Made by a program: the position numbers and the translations under genes. Shown here piece by piece: positions 19,562 through 29,520 of a stretch of 64,000 bases of DNA; within the stretch, counting starts at the first letter, position 1, and every line of letters starts with the position of its first letter. Location of the stretch: assembly GCA_963575745.1 (NCBI GenBank), contig CAUYUJ010020519.1, forward strand, positions 86,803-150,802. Reading direction: 5' to 3'. This stretch comes from Prorocentrum cordatum. Taxonomy: Eukaryota > Sar > Dinophyceae > Prorocentrales > Prorocentraceae. The notes under the pieces are model-generated. The model saw only the letters and a program-made list of their open reading frames with translations. It did no database searches and was not told where the DNA came from.

Positions 19562-20596
19562 ATGTCGGACGAAGAAGCGGATGGGGTAGGCAGGCGGGAG
19601 GAACGAGGGATGATCTTTTGTGATGGAGCCCACCAGGGTCCACCAGCGCAACACTCCGACCTCCAGCCTTTAGCGTCCGACGTTCCACCTCCACTTCAAC
19701 CTACCGACCTCCAGCGTCCACCAACGCAACACTCCGACTCCGGATTTCCAACATCCGACTCTCCACCTGCGCCTCCATCTGTCGACTTACAGCGTCCACC
19801 AGCGCAGCACTCTGACCTCCAGCATCCAGCATCCGACTCCGCAACTCCACCTCCACCAATCGACCGCCAGCGTCCACCAGCGCAACTCGCCGACCTCCAG
19901 CCTGTAACGTCCGACATTCCACCTCCACTTCGACCTGTCGACGTCCAACGCCCACCAGCGCAACACTCCGACCTCCAACCTCGGGCATCCTACCTTCCAC
20001 CTCCACCTCCACCTATCGAGCTCCAGCGTTCACCGACGAAGGGAGGAGGACGGGGAAAGTACAGTGCAGTAGGGAGTGACTGTCCTGTTGCGTCCTTGCG
20101 ATTTCGACCGCAATGCCTCAGCTCCAGTGGTGGGCGAGCGGAATACGCCAACGACGGCCACTTCCCCAGCTGTCTTACGGAACGACCCCTTCCTGCCATC
20201 CCTAGCTAGCCACCCCCAGCACCGCCAGCACCAGCCATCGACACCAGTGGCACCACCAACTTCACCAGAATCCTTAAGGCTGCGAGGTCGTTGCAAACCG
20301 ACGACCGCATCGAGGAGCTTTTACGAGACGCACAAAGTTACCATTGGGATACAATTCTAATCGACGAGACCTGGAGGACACAGCCAAAAGAGCTTTGGAC
20401 TACAGTGGAAGGACTTACCTTCGCAGGGCCTGGGAACGACAGGCGCTGCCATGGAGTAGCAGTTGTCTTACACAAGCGCTGGAGCCGTCATATATTTGAG
20501 GTGCAGGCAATCAGCGCAAGATTGGCCACACGGACTGTTAAACGAGGGCACATTCGACTACGGTTAGTTGCAGCATACTTTCCACACACTGGGTAG
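19562..20596 (+). pseudogene. LINE ORF 5' part: Pro-rich repeats and endonuclease N-half
   Basis: The frame begins at ATG 19562 (MSDEEADGVG), runs through five 26-residue repeats, meets TAG at 20207-20209, and then continues in the same frame (PPPAPPAPAIDTSG) into the endonuclease, so one substitution separates the two parts. EN signatures: RSLQTDDRIEELL, DTILIDETWR (the Glu of ETWR is the usual catalytic residue), GVAVVLHKRW, and IRLRLVAAYFPHTG. It stops at TAG 20594-20596. Cellular role in an active copy: nicking target DNA for target-primed reverse transcription. Confidence 0.8.
19637..20030 (+). repeat. 78-bp coding minisatellite inside the LINE ORF
   Basis: Five tandem units of about 78 bp (anchor gtccaccagcgcaacactcc at about 19640, 19715, 19794, 19873, 19951) encode 26-residue repeats with the pattern QRPPAQHSDLQPxxSDxPPP. 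The length is a multiple of 3, so copy-number change keeps the frame. Confidence 0.85.
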
Positions 20597-21224
20597 ACGG
20601 ACGCACGCATACAAAACATGTATGACGGGACTGGTGCTGTGCTCAAGGAGGCCCACGCACGTAGCAGATGTCAATGCCCAGGTTGGTGCACAGCCACGTC
20701 CAGACCCAGCACCGACGGGTGCTACCAACGACCACCAACGACGCTTCTTTTCGTCGGCCCCTCGTCCGTGGCCGTGCCCTCCAGGACCGCTCGTGGGGCC
20801 GGTGGGTTTCGCCTCGCGCCCCATCCTTTGTGGGTGCCGCTCACCTCTCCAGTGATGGCGAAAGGACGAGCTTGCAGTCTCCAGTGCATGCTGAGTCGAA
20901 AAAAACCAGCGACGTTTCTTTTCGTTGTGTGCGACCCCACGGGGGCGGCGACGAGAACTCCAGAGGGCACTGGTTGCGACACTGGGCCACGACCGAGAGG
21001 CTCGCCCTCGTGAGCACGTTCTTCCGCAACCCCCCACACAAACATATTGCTTACTTATTTACTACATGACTCTTACTAACTTACTGGTAAGTCACATGTA
21101 CTAATGTAGGTAATTACTGACTTACGCCATTACATATTACTTACTTACTTTGCCACTTACTTACCGGTTGATAGAAGCCTACTTCCTTTATGCACTGACG
21201 CCGAGGCCACGAACATCGCAGATC
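20597..21224 (+). pseudogene. LINE endonuclease middle part, frames broken
   Basis: Short matches persist in shifting frames: VADVNAQVG near 20660-20690 (the GDFNAxVG motif of EN domains) and RLALVSTFFRNPPHKH near 20998-21045 (the LxLxNTFF...P motif). Between them are two diverged direct copies of a cgacgcttcttttcgtcgg-like segment (near 20740 and 20920). From about 21040 to 21170 the sequence changes to ttacttactt-type AT-rich repeats, an apparent insertion. Confidence 0.6.
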
Positions 21225-22125
21225 TCAGCCCGGACCACAAAACTGTTGTGCTTCACGTGCGCTTCCCGGCTCTACCAAACGGTAGAACTACACGCCACCC
21301 AGGGCACCCCACGCCACGGGCCGACACTTGCAGCGGCCACTGGGCACGCTTAGACTCCGACGAGTACCGACGACACTTGGGTCTCCAGTTGCCACCGGCG
21401 GCGCTTCCGACAGACCCGCAGGCGCTCAGCCGCATCATCGAGAAGAGCCCGTGCACCTCCACAGCTCACGGAGCTGCCGCCGCGGCGGCGCCTTCACGAG
21501 CAGCCGCAGCCAACACGAACCACGACGCAAAGCACCAGCAACGCGACGACGTCATCGAAGACCTGGTCAGGCAGCGGCAGAGCGCGCCCACTACAAACAG
21601 CAGTGCCCGACGAGCAATCAGCAAAAAGACACGGCAAAGCATCCGACGACAGAAGCGCGCTGACCGGAGGGAACGAATCCGCACCATATTGGTGCAGCAC
21701 AAGACCTCAAAATCGTCCGCTCCAATCAAAACACGGCGGAGGAGGATTCTAATTACAGAGAAGGCGGGGGCCGACGGCAGCAAGCAGACATCGAGGCACG
21801 GGATATCAAACACATTTGCAAATGTTTACGTTCAGTTGTATACTTCTTCCCGCAGCCTTGACCCCACGCCGACCGTAGCGCACAAACCACTTGAGATTCC
21901 ACCTTTCACGTCGACGGAGCTCACCGCAGCAATCTCACAGCTCGAGGGCGGCAAAGCACCAGACACTAGTGAAATTCGCGGTGAAATTCTTCAAACACCA
22001 GGTCCAGAGCTCCTGCGTGCCTTACTACCGATGTGCAACATCATCATACATGCAGACGCCCCTTACGCCGACCAGCTGGAAAAAAAACCGTCATCATTGT
22101 AATCCTCAAGTCGGGCGATTTAGCG
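21225..22125 (+). pseudogene. LINE ORF middle part: EN end, linker, RT start
   Basis: Begins with SPDHKTVVLHVRF, the SDH-type end of the endonuclease domain (Ser replaced by Pro next to Asp-His), followed by a basic linker (RRQKRADRRERIR), then RT motifs IPPFTSTELTAAISQLEGGK and APDTSEIRGEIL. An eight-A run at about 22079-22087 shifts the frame; in the next frame VILKSGDLALPQNYRPIC continues the RT domain. Confidence 0.75.
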
Positions 22126-23703
22126 CTTCCACAGAACTATCGCCCGATCTGCACAACGGGCTACAACCAACCCTAGCACGACAGCGACCCGACGACCAGG
22201 CGGGCTTTCGCCCTGGACGAGGCACGCGCGACCACCCTTATACTTTCAATAGCTTACGCGAAAGGGCAGCCGAATGGAAGCAGACTCCCTGGGCTGCAGC
22301 CATAGAATTCGAAAAAAAGGCTTTCGACATAGTCGAACACGACAGCCTGTGGGCAGCTCTGCTTCACCAATACGCCACGCCTGGGTACGGGGACCTTCTA
22401 CGATGTATGTACAAAGACCGCACTGACACCAGCAGTAAAATGTTCGACCTCCAACGTGACACAAAGCAAAGGGGTCCACTGAGCTCATTGCTATTCAATG
22501 CATTACTCCAACACGTCTTAGCACCGCTGGTCTCAGCTTGGCAGAGGAAACACCTAGGCGACCAACTTGAACACACCGACGCGGCGACACTCACGAACCT
22601 TCGGTTCGCAGATGACACCTTGCTGACAAGCCAAACACTGCCCAACCTAAGAGCAATATCTTCCGACTTCATGACCGCAGCAAAACAGCACGGACTGGAA
22701 CTGCACCTGACCAAGACCAAAATCATGACCAATCAGCCTCGACACCGCGACCGAACAGCTAAAGAAGCAGGAGTGGACAGCATCAGATTACCACGAACAA
22801 GCACCATCACCTACCTGGGCCAGGCCATTACTTTCCACGACGCACCCGGAACCGAAATAAAGCACCGGATTCAAGCAGCATGGGCATGTTTCAGCAGCCG
22901 CAGACAAGAATTCACCAGCAAGCACGATCCATTGCGACACCGACTACGACTATACAGGAGCACCGTCATCCCTAATATGACGTACGGAGCAGAGACGTGG
23001 ACATTAGAGCCTCTCAAGCAGCAGCTACGCAGAACACAGCGACGGATGGTACGAATCATATTCGGAACACCAAGGAGACGCACGGCAGCGACACCGACAC
23101 CACAAGACAATCCAGAGACATCGTCAGACATTCACAACGACACCAGCAGCACAGCACCAAACGACTCCAGCGAGCCCGACGTTTGCAGCAACCCAACTGC
23201 ATACCAGCCAAACGCGCAGGACGACGTCAGCGACGACGAAAGCACGCAACCGGGCAATACGCAGAACATGGACGTCGAATTGTGGTCCGACTTCATCCGC
23301 AGGAGTACACGGGGAGCAGAGACACTGATGCTGAAACATGATGTACCCGATGCACTCCACCTACACCGAAGAATGGCCGGGCGCTGGACAAGTACGGTGG
23401 CTTTTCACTATTCGACACGCTGGACACAGAGAGTGCTGTATTGGAACCCAAATCTTAACACTCGACAACAAGGACGACGGCAACACGGAAGACAACAAAC
23501 GATAGCACGACGACATCCGGAAGTTTCTCCACACATTGGACGGGCACCACTGCGACACCGACACCGGGCAGGAGCAATTCCGAGCGGCGACCCAACCACG
23601 ACAACACCAAAACAACAACACAAACGACCTGCGGTGGTTTCCAGCGGCTGGGAGCACTGAGTGGCGGTTCTCACGTGCGTCCGCCTATGTTTCACATCTT
23701 TGA
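22126..23703 (+). pseudogene. LINE ORF 3' part: RT core and C-terminal region
   Basis: After another frame change and probably a small deletion, the frame reads DDQAGFRPGRGTRD (RT motif 2), AAIEFEKKAFDIVEH (motif A), RGPLSSLLFN (motif B, normally GDPLSSLLFN), LRFADDTLL (motif C, FADD at 22605-22616), and YGAETWTLEPLKQQLRRTQR. The motif A position usually occupied by catalytic Asp is Glu, and motif B lacks Asp. A C-terminal frame change near 23490 leads to DDIRKFLHTLDGHH and a terminal SRASAYVSHL before TGA. Confidence 0.8.
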
Positions 23704-23833
23704 GGCCACGGCCTCCACGCCATGCCCCAATGGGCACGGGCGTGCTCCCCGTAGGAGCACGCACGCCTCCAGCGTTTCGTTTTCGTTCCGAGGGAACCGG
23801 GAGGGACAGGTGCAAGCACGGAGTGCAGAATGA

Positions 23834-24001
23834 TCAGGAGGGAAAAAACAAGCACAGAAATCATGAATCGTCGACTCCCCAGAAAGTTGAGGAACAGATG
23901 GGAAGTGCGGGGGGGAGACGGAACAACAAAACATATTGGAAACATATGGGGGATTCTGCGATTTGTGTCTATTTATTTGTGTGTGTCCCAGGGCCCCTTC
24001 A
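23834..24001 (+). mobile_element. M2 element, copy 1 (MITE-like), TSD AATGA
   Basis: Begins TCAGGAGGGAAAAAACAAGC and ends GGGCCCCTTCA. It contains aatcgtcgactccccag and tatttatttgtgtgtgtccc. AATGA lies at 23829-23833 and again at 24002-24006. The ends are imperfect inverted repeats. It sits 130 bp beyond the LINE stop. Confidence 0.85.
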
Positions 24002-24179
24002 AATGAGGGGGGATGGGGTGGGAGGGGGGAAAGCAGAGATGGCGAAGGGGGACGGAATGACACACGGACGGCCGAAAAAAGAGGGAGACACATGGCGCGA
24101 CGGGGCGCGGACCATGGGGCGATCGGTGAGGGAATGTGAGTGTGGGATTCAGGTGGGGGCATTGGGAAAAGGAGGTCGA

Positions 24180-24625
24180 GAAGGAAAAAGGAGGAGGACG
24201 AGGAGGAGGAGGAGCAGGACGAGGAGGAGGAGGAGGAGGAGCAGGACGAGGAAAAGGCAAAACAAGGTATTGTTAGAGTGTGGCATAGAAGACAATCCAT
24301 AAGCTCACCAAAGAGGAGCCACCCCCAGACCGCAAATAATGGCCCCGAGGGAGACCGTGAACCCAAGTTTGGCCCCCATGGTGCTCAAGGATCAAGGACC
24401 GCAGATCGCAGCCGTTCGCGGAGGAGGAAGAGAACGAGGCATTGCAGCACGAGGACGAGGAGGCGAGGCAGACGAGACTCGTGAAGGAAGAGCGGAGGTG
24501 GAGGAGCAGCATGAGGATGAGGAGGAGGGGCTCGAGGAGGAGGAGGAGGAAGCGAGGAACAGGAGGGAGGAGGCAGGAGGGGGGGAGGGAGGAGGAGGAG
24601 GAGGAGGAGAAGGAGGAGGAAGCTA
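24180..24625 (+). repeat. GAG/GAC-rich purine tracts
   Basis: Two tracts, about 24180-24260 and 24420-24625, mostly GAG with GAC and GCA triplets, separated by about 160 bp of ordinary sequence. Confidence 0.85.
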
Positions 24626-24630
24626 ATGAG

Positions 24631-24652
24631 TCCGTAGCCATGTTGGCTCAAG
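24631..24652 (+). other. Relict dinoflagellate spliced-leader (DinoSL) sequence
   Basis: Positions 24631-24652 read tccgtagccatgttggct then caag. Compared with the 22-nt DinoSL as I recall it, only one base differs (g instead of t at 24642). The next bases are gctcat, not the GT donor expected in a spliced-leader RNA gene, so this is more likely a leader carried back into the genome with a reverse-transcribed mRNA, a known process in dinoflagellates. No clear coding sequence follows; 24653-24720 is ordinary sequence and then a GAG tract begins. Confidence 0.8.
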
Positions 24653-24719
24653 GCTCATATCTGTTGCTGACAGGATCGCCCTCACATGCATACTCATCAA
24701 ATTCCCGACGCCGCTCCCT

Positions 24720-24850
24720 CAGGATGATGATGAGGAGGAGGGGGAGGGGAGGAGGAGGAGGAGGAGGAGGAGGAGGAGGAGGAGGAGGAGGCGGAGGAGG
24801 AGGAGGAAGAACAGGAATAGGAGGAGGATGAAGAGGAGGAGGAGGAGGTT
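24720..24850 (+). repeat. GGA microsatellite
   Basis: Almost pure GGA/GAG tract with a few GCG triplets. Confidence 0.95.
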
Positions 24851-25540
24851 GGGACTGGTGCAGGTTGGGGAGCGGCGAGCTGGAGTCGGCGTTGCGCCGC
24901 CGCCCGAGAGCGACGAAGTGAACCCCACCCTCCCCCTGGAAATCGTGGGGGGTTGGGGCAGGGCCAAATTGGGCCTGCCCCTCCACAGGTTCAAACATAG
25001 TTTTCATACATGTATACTTAAAAAGTCCAGGGGCGAGGTTTTGAGTATTCCCGGGTATGTTGTGCATACGCTTTGGGTATGCATTGCTCGTTCAAACTCC
25101 GCACGTCGGGGGACATTGCCGACCGAATGGTGGGGGCCCCACGTGGCCCCCGACGGACTGGGCTTCGGCGGACCGCCTCCAGGGTTCATTTCGGGCACGT
25201 CTTCTCTGCAGGAGGAAGATCCAGACATGGTCAAAGCACAGCCTAGGGGCAGTTTTTCTGCTGAAGAACCGTCGTAACATAGTCTACGCCTGACTATGTG
25301 GGAGCATTGGTTTGTCTATTTCTGTCTTTGGGGGTCGCCCAAAGTCCGCCTGTAGGACGACATGACAGACCAAACTCCAGGGATCTGTCTCATCTCATGC
25401 CGTCCCTGCCCCCCTCGCCCCTGTCCGCCTCGCTCACGCATTCGCCCCGCCATCGGTCATCACCACAATCGGTCATCATCATCGCCACCACCATCATCAT
25501 ACCCAGTCACTCACTATCGATCACCATCCCATCGGCCATC
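24851..25540. other. No firm gene; weak coding hint at 25205-25277
   Basis: The sequence tcttctctgcag at 25200-25211 resembles a splice acceptor and is followed by an open frame (EEDPDMVKAQPRGSFSAEEPS) to a stop at 25275-25277. Too short to support a gene. The rest is unassigned. Confidence 0.3.
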
Positions 25541-25544
25541 GTCA

Positions 25545-25575
25545 TCATAATCATCATCAGCATTACCACCACCGC

Positions 25576-25629
<54 letters not shown>

Positions 25630-25676
25630 ACTCAATCGCACATCGCATACACACTCTCTCTCAGTATCATTTTCTG

Positions 25677-25709
<33 letters not shown>

Positions 25710-25850
25710 TTCTCTGCCTCTCTCTCTCTCCTCTCTGTCTCTCTCATCACTCAGCATCGTTTTCTCTGGGCACCCCGCGCAGGAACACACCACCACATCC
25801 TCCTCCTCATCACCATCATCATCATCATCATCATCAATCATCACCATCAT
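25545..25850. repeat. CAT and CT microsatellites
   Basis: CAT/ATC triplets at about 25575-25630 and again 25805-25850; CT dinucleotides at about 25672-25745. Confidence 0.95.
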
Positions 25851-26640
25851 GGGCCTCGTCTGTGGGTTATTTTGTGAGGAATTCTCGGGCGGGAGCCCCC
25901 TCCCTATGGGGCCCGCACTTCATGTGTGTAATCCGAGCGGGTCGTCCTCATCCACGTAACTGCCGTCATTTTTGGGCTCTTCAGGCCTCAATATGAAGGA
26001 AGTAACAGGAGGGAGCCTCGTCTGTGAGTGCATTGTGAGGAAGTCTCAGGCGGGAGCCCACTCCTTCTGGGGCCCGCATTGCATGTTCGTAATCCGAGCG
26101 GGCCACCGGGATCCTGTGACTGTTGTTTTTTTTGTGCTCTTCAGGCTTCAATATGGAGGAAGTATCAGGCGGGAGCTTCGTCTGTGAGTGAATTGTGAGG
26201 AAGTCCGGTGTGAGGAAGTCCGGCGGGAGCCCCCTCCTTATGGGGCCCGCACTGCATGTTGGTAATCCGAGCGGGTCGTCCTCATCCGTGTAACTGTCGT
26301 CACGCTTGGGCTCCTGAGGCTTGAATATCGGGGAGGTATCAGGCGGGAACCTAGTGTCTGAGTGAACTGCGAGGAACATCTTAGGCGGGAGCCCCCTCGT
26401 TATGGGGCCCGCATATTATTTGTTTGAGGAGATCGCAGGCGGGAGCCCCCTCTCTATGGGGCCCGCACTTCACGTGTGTAATCCGAGCGGGTCGTCCTCA
26501 TCCCCGTAACTGCCGTCACTTTGGGGCTCCCGAAGGAAGCATGAGTATGGAGGAAGTATCAGGCGGGGAGCTTGCTGTGTGAGTGGAGTGTGAGGAAGTC
26601 TCAGACGGGAGCCCCCTCATTATGCGCTTTTCAGAGGGCG
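25850..26640. repeat. About 160-175-bp tandem repeat, about five copies
   Basis: Anchors gtaatccgagcgggtc at about 25930, 26091, 26263 and 26479, and gcgggagccccctc-type anchors at about 25889, 26050, 26225, 26380, 26436 and 26603. One unit near 26370-26430 is shortened. Each unit also carries cttcaatatggaggaagtat. Confidence 0.85.
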
Positions 26641-27400
26641 GTTCTCCCGACCCATCAGGTGAAGAGGAAAAGGAGGAACAGGAGGTGAGGACGACGACGG
26701 CGGCCGGGCGCAGGGGGGAAACCCTTGCGTCCGTGCCGGGGGCGGTAGCTCGGTGCCTGCGGGGTTGTCCCAACGGCTCGCTCCCGCGCCCCAGCGGCTC
26801 GCGCGGTTGCCCCAGCGTCCTTGCCCGCGGGGTTTTCCCAACGGCCGCGCGACGCGGTCACTCGAGAATGCGCCCGCGTTGGCCGAGGCGGCGACGGCGG
26901 CGAGGAAAATCGACGCGCGCTCTTGCAATAGACAGGAGAGGAGGTGGTGGGTGACGAAACCAACAGCAGGAGGGCGAGGCAAGGACGACGCAGGGAGCGG
27001 GCAAGGGCCCCGCGCCAGGGCAATAATGATAATGACGCCGAGGTGACAATAAGGGCGCCTCACTAATCGCGAGGGCGAAAGTGAAGGTTATTCCCACACT
27101 GGCCGAAAGGATTTTCATGTGGGGTCTTTCCGTCGGACTAATTTCGGCTTCCCGGGGCCCTTACGGGGCTTCGGGGCCGTCAGGTAATTCTTTACGCTTC
27201 GCGTATCCCCACCAGCCCATCTCACAGCAGCAACTCTCGCGAAGCATGCCGACAGCCGTGTTTTTTCAGGCGTGTGTCCGCTGGGCCCCGCATATCTCCC
27301 CTGTTCCTCCTTCCTCCCGCCTCCTTGTACATCCTCCTTGTGGGGGGAGCGGGAGAAGGACGAGGCGAAGGAGGAGGGAGAGAAAACGCTCCTCGTGGTT
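26641..27400. other. No gene recognised
   Basis: Short repeats of gcggctcgcncg and ccccagcgg type occur at 26770-26840. Open frames on both strands have no recognisable features. Confidence 0.45.
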
Positions 27401-27401
27401 T

Positions 27402-27803
27402 GAGTCGTTTGGGGTTTCTCGTCCTGGTCTGAGTCGTTCGGGCCCTTTCTTCCTGGTGTGAGTCGTTCGGGCTCTTCGTGGTGTGAGTCGTTCGGGCTCT
27501 TCGTCCTGGTGTGAGTCGTTCGGGCTTCTCGTGGTGTGAGTTGTTCGGGCCCCTCGTCCTGGTGTGAGTCGTTCGGGCCCCTCCTCCTGGTGTGACTCGT
27601 TCGGGCTCCTCGTGGTGTGAGTCGTTCGGGGCCCGCGTCGTGGTGTGAGTCGTTCGGGCTCCTCGTGGTGTGAGTCGGTCGGGCGCCTCGTCCTGGTATG
27701 AGTCGTTCGGGCCCCTCCTTGTGGTGTGAGTCGTTCGGGCTCTTCGTGGTGTGAGTCGTTCGGGCCCCTCGTCCTGGTGTGAGTCGTTCGGGCTCCTCGT
27801 GGG
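27402..27803. repeat. About 26-31-bp minisatellite, about 14 copies
   Basis: Units of the form gtgtgagtcgttcgggctcctcgtg or with cctcgtcctg endings, differing in length by the presence of one CCT-type step. It passes directly into a reverse 10-11-bp array at 27785. Confidence 0.95.
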
Positions 27804-28035
27804 GCCTCTTGGGAGCCTCTTGGGGGCCTCTTGGGGCCTCTTGGGCGCCTCTTGGGAGCCTCTTGGGGGCCTCTTGGGAGCCTCTTGGGGGCTCTGGGGG
27901 CCTCGTGGGAGCCTTGGGGGCCTGTTGGGAGCCTCTGGGGGCCTCTTGGGGGCCTCTTGGGAGCCTCTTGGAGGCCTCTTGGGAGCCTCCTGGGGGCATC
28001 TTGGGGCCTCTTGGGGGTTTCTTGCGACCTCCTCA
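27804..28035 (-). repeat. 10-11-bp array on the minus strand
   Basis: Units cctcttgggag, cctcttggggg and cctcttgggg with 10-11-bp spacing, the complement of the AAGAGGCCCC arrays. Confidence 0.9.
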
Positions 28036-28039
28036 GAAG

Positions 28040-28200
28040 CGCAAGTGAGCGCTACCCCCTGAGAAGGACAAAATGAGCCCAAAACCTTCGTAAAATCAAT
28101 GATTTTGAGAACAAGGAAGAGGAGCGCTGCCCCCTCAGAAGGCCAAAATGGGGCCAAAACCGTAGTAAAATCAATGATTTGGGCTTCACAGAAGAGGAGA
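28040..28200. repeat. About 78-bp direct repeat, two copies
   Basis: Both copies contain gagcgctaccccctgagaag or gagcgctgccccctcagaag, then ccaaaacc, gtaaaatcaatgattt and gaagagga. Confidence 0.85.
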
Positions 28201-28829
28201 GGGTTTTTTCTCAATCCCCCCGTCGGGGCCAGAATTCTCGTGAGGGTCGTCGTTTTTTGGCCCTCCCAGGAGTCGAAAAAGACCCCTCCAACGACCCGCG
28301 GAACTCCCTCTCCAGGCCCAGGGGGAGGGGGTAGGGGGAGGGGTAAACCCCTCCCCGAAGGGGAAGAAGGGGGGTTTGGGGGGTTGAGGACAGAGAGAGC
28401 TTTCTAAACCACTCACGCCCAAAGGGCTGGTGGGATTATTCCGGATGAGAAACCCGTCCCGAGGAATGGGGTGAGACCTCTGGGGGTCGACGTCATGGTA
28501 AATCATGACGTCGGGGGTCTGGACTCCTCATCCCCCCTCGGTCTCGTTCTCCTTCCCATCCCCCCTCCTGTTGCCGACGCTCCCCTCTCGTGTATTTTTT
28601 TCTCCTCGCCACCCCGGCCCCCGTCGTGTCTCCCCACGCCGCCACTGCAGGCCTGGGCAGTGAGTACACGATGAACCTGCTGAAAAACACTGGGGACATG
28701 CTGGTGCGCCTGGGCGGACCCCGGGCCGTCGGCCCGGCAAGCGGGGGGAACAAACCGCGGCAGGGCGTCGGCTTTGGAGGGGAAGCGGGGTCGGAGGTAG
28801 AGGCGGAAGCAACGCAAACAAAATGAGGA
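28201..28829. other. No gene seen; small perfect palindrome at 28488-28511
   Basis: The palindrome has arms gacgtcatg and catgacgtc around gtaaat. Near 28330-28380 is a G-rich stretch. No recognisable coding region. Confidence 0.5.
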
Positions 28830-29520
28830 AGGATGAGGACGAGGACGGGGAGGGGAGAGGATCGACGCAACTGAGCGCGTGGGCGCCAGTGGGCGAGGAG
28901 GCAGGGGGAGTGGAAGAAGGCGGGGGGGAGGCAGTGGGCGAGGAGGCAGGGGGAGTAGGGAGGAGGGGGAGGAGGAGGAGGAAGAGGAGGAGGAGGAGGA
29001 GGAGGAGGGGGAGGAGGAGAGAGGAGGAGGGAGAGTAGGAGACGAGGGACAGAGGAGGAGGAAATTGATGAAAATAAAAGGAAACGGACGAAGGGGAGGT
29101 GGAGGAGGATGAGGGGGAGCATAGGAGGAGGAGGAGGGGAGGAGGAGGAGGAGGAGGAGGAGGGAGGAGCAGGAGGAGGAGGAGAGGACGAGAGAGAGGA
29201 GGAGGAGGAGGAAGGATGAAAAGGAGGGGGAGGCGGACGAGGGGCACTGGAGGAGGAGGAGGAGGAGGAGGAGGAGGAGGAGGAGGAGGAGGAAAAGGAG
29301 CAGGAGGAAGAGGAGGAAGAAAACTAAGAAGAAGAAGAAGAAAAAGACGCAGAAGACAAATAATAACCATAATAATGAGAAACATAAAAGGAATAGGAGG
29401 AGGAAGAGGAGGGGGAGGAGGAGCGGGAAGGGGAGGGGACGCAGAAGGAGGCGGAGGGGGCGGGCAAGGAGGAGCAGGAGGAGGCGGAGGCGGAGGCGGG
29501 AGTAGGAGCACACGGAAACA
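28830..29520 (+). repeat. GAG/GGA purine tracts
   Basis: Long irregular purine-rich tracts, purest at 28965-29035, 29125-29215 and 29245-29295, changing to AAGA/AATA sequence at 29320-29395 and back to GGA. Confidence 0.9.

Larger units (their letters stand above)
19562..23703 (+). mobile_element. Decayed LINE (non-LTR retrotransposon)
   Basis: In order: a proline-rich tandem-repeat region, an apurinic-type endonuclease (EN) domain, a reverse transcriptase (RT) domain, and a C-terminal region with the usual LINE tail motifs, all on the plus strand and ending at TGA 23701-23703. Reading is broken by an in-frame TAG (20207-20209), frameshifts near 20590-20700, 22080, 22150 and 23490, and an AT-rich insertion-like stretch (about 21040-21170). 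No TSD or poly-A tail was found. The element is non-functional in this copy. The layout EN then RT without an RNase H is typical of many LINE clades; the clade is not assigned. Confidence 0.9.

Noticed and set aside
24631-24720. Spliced-leader RNA gene at the DinoSL match
   Set aside because: No GT donor follows the leader, and no U-rich Sm-like site is evident downstream.
25560-25850. CAT, CT and similar short tandem tracts as CRISPR
   Set aside because: No spacer-repeat structure; plain microsatellites.
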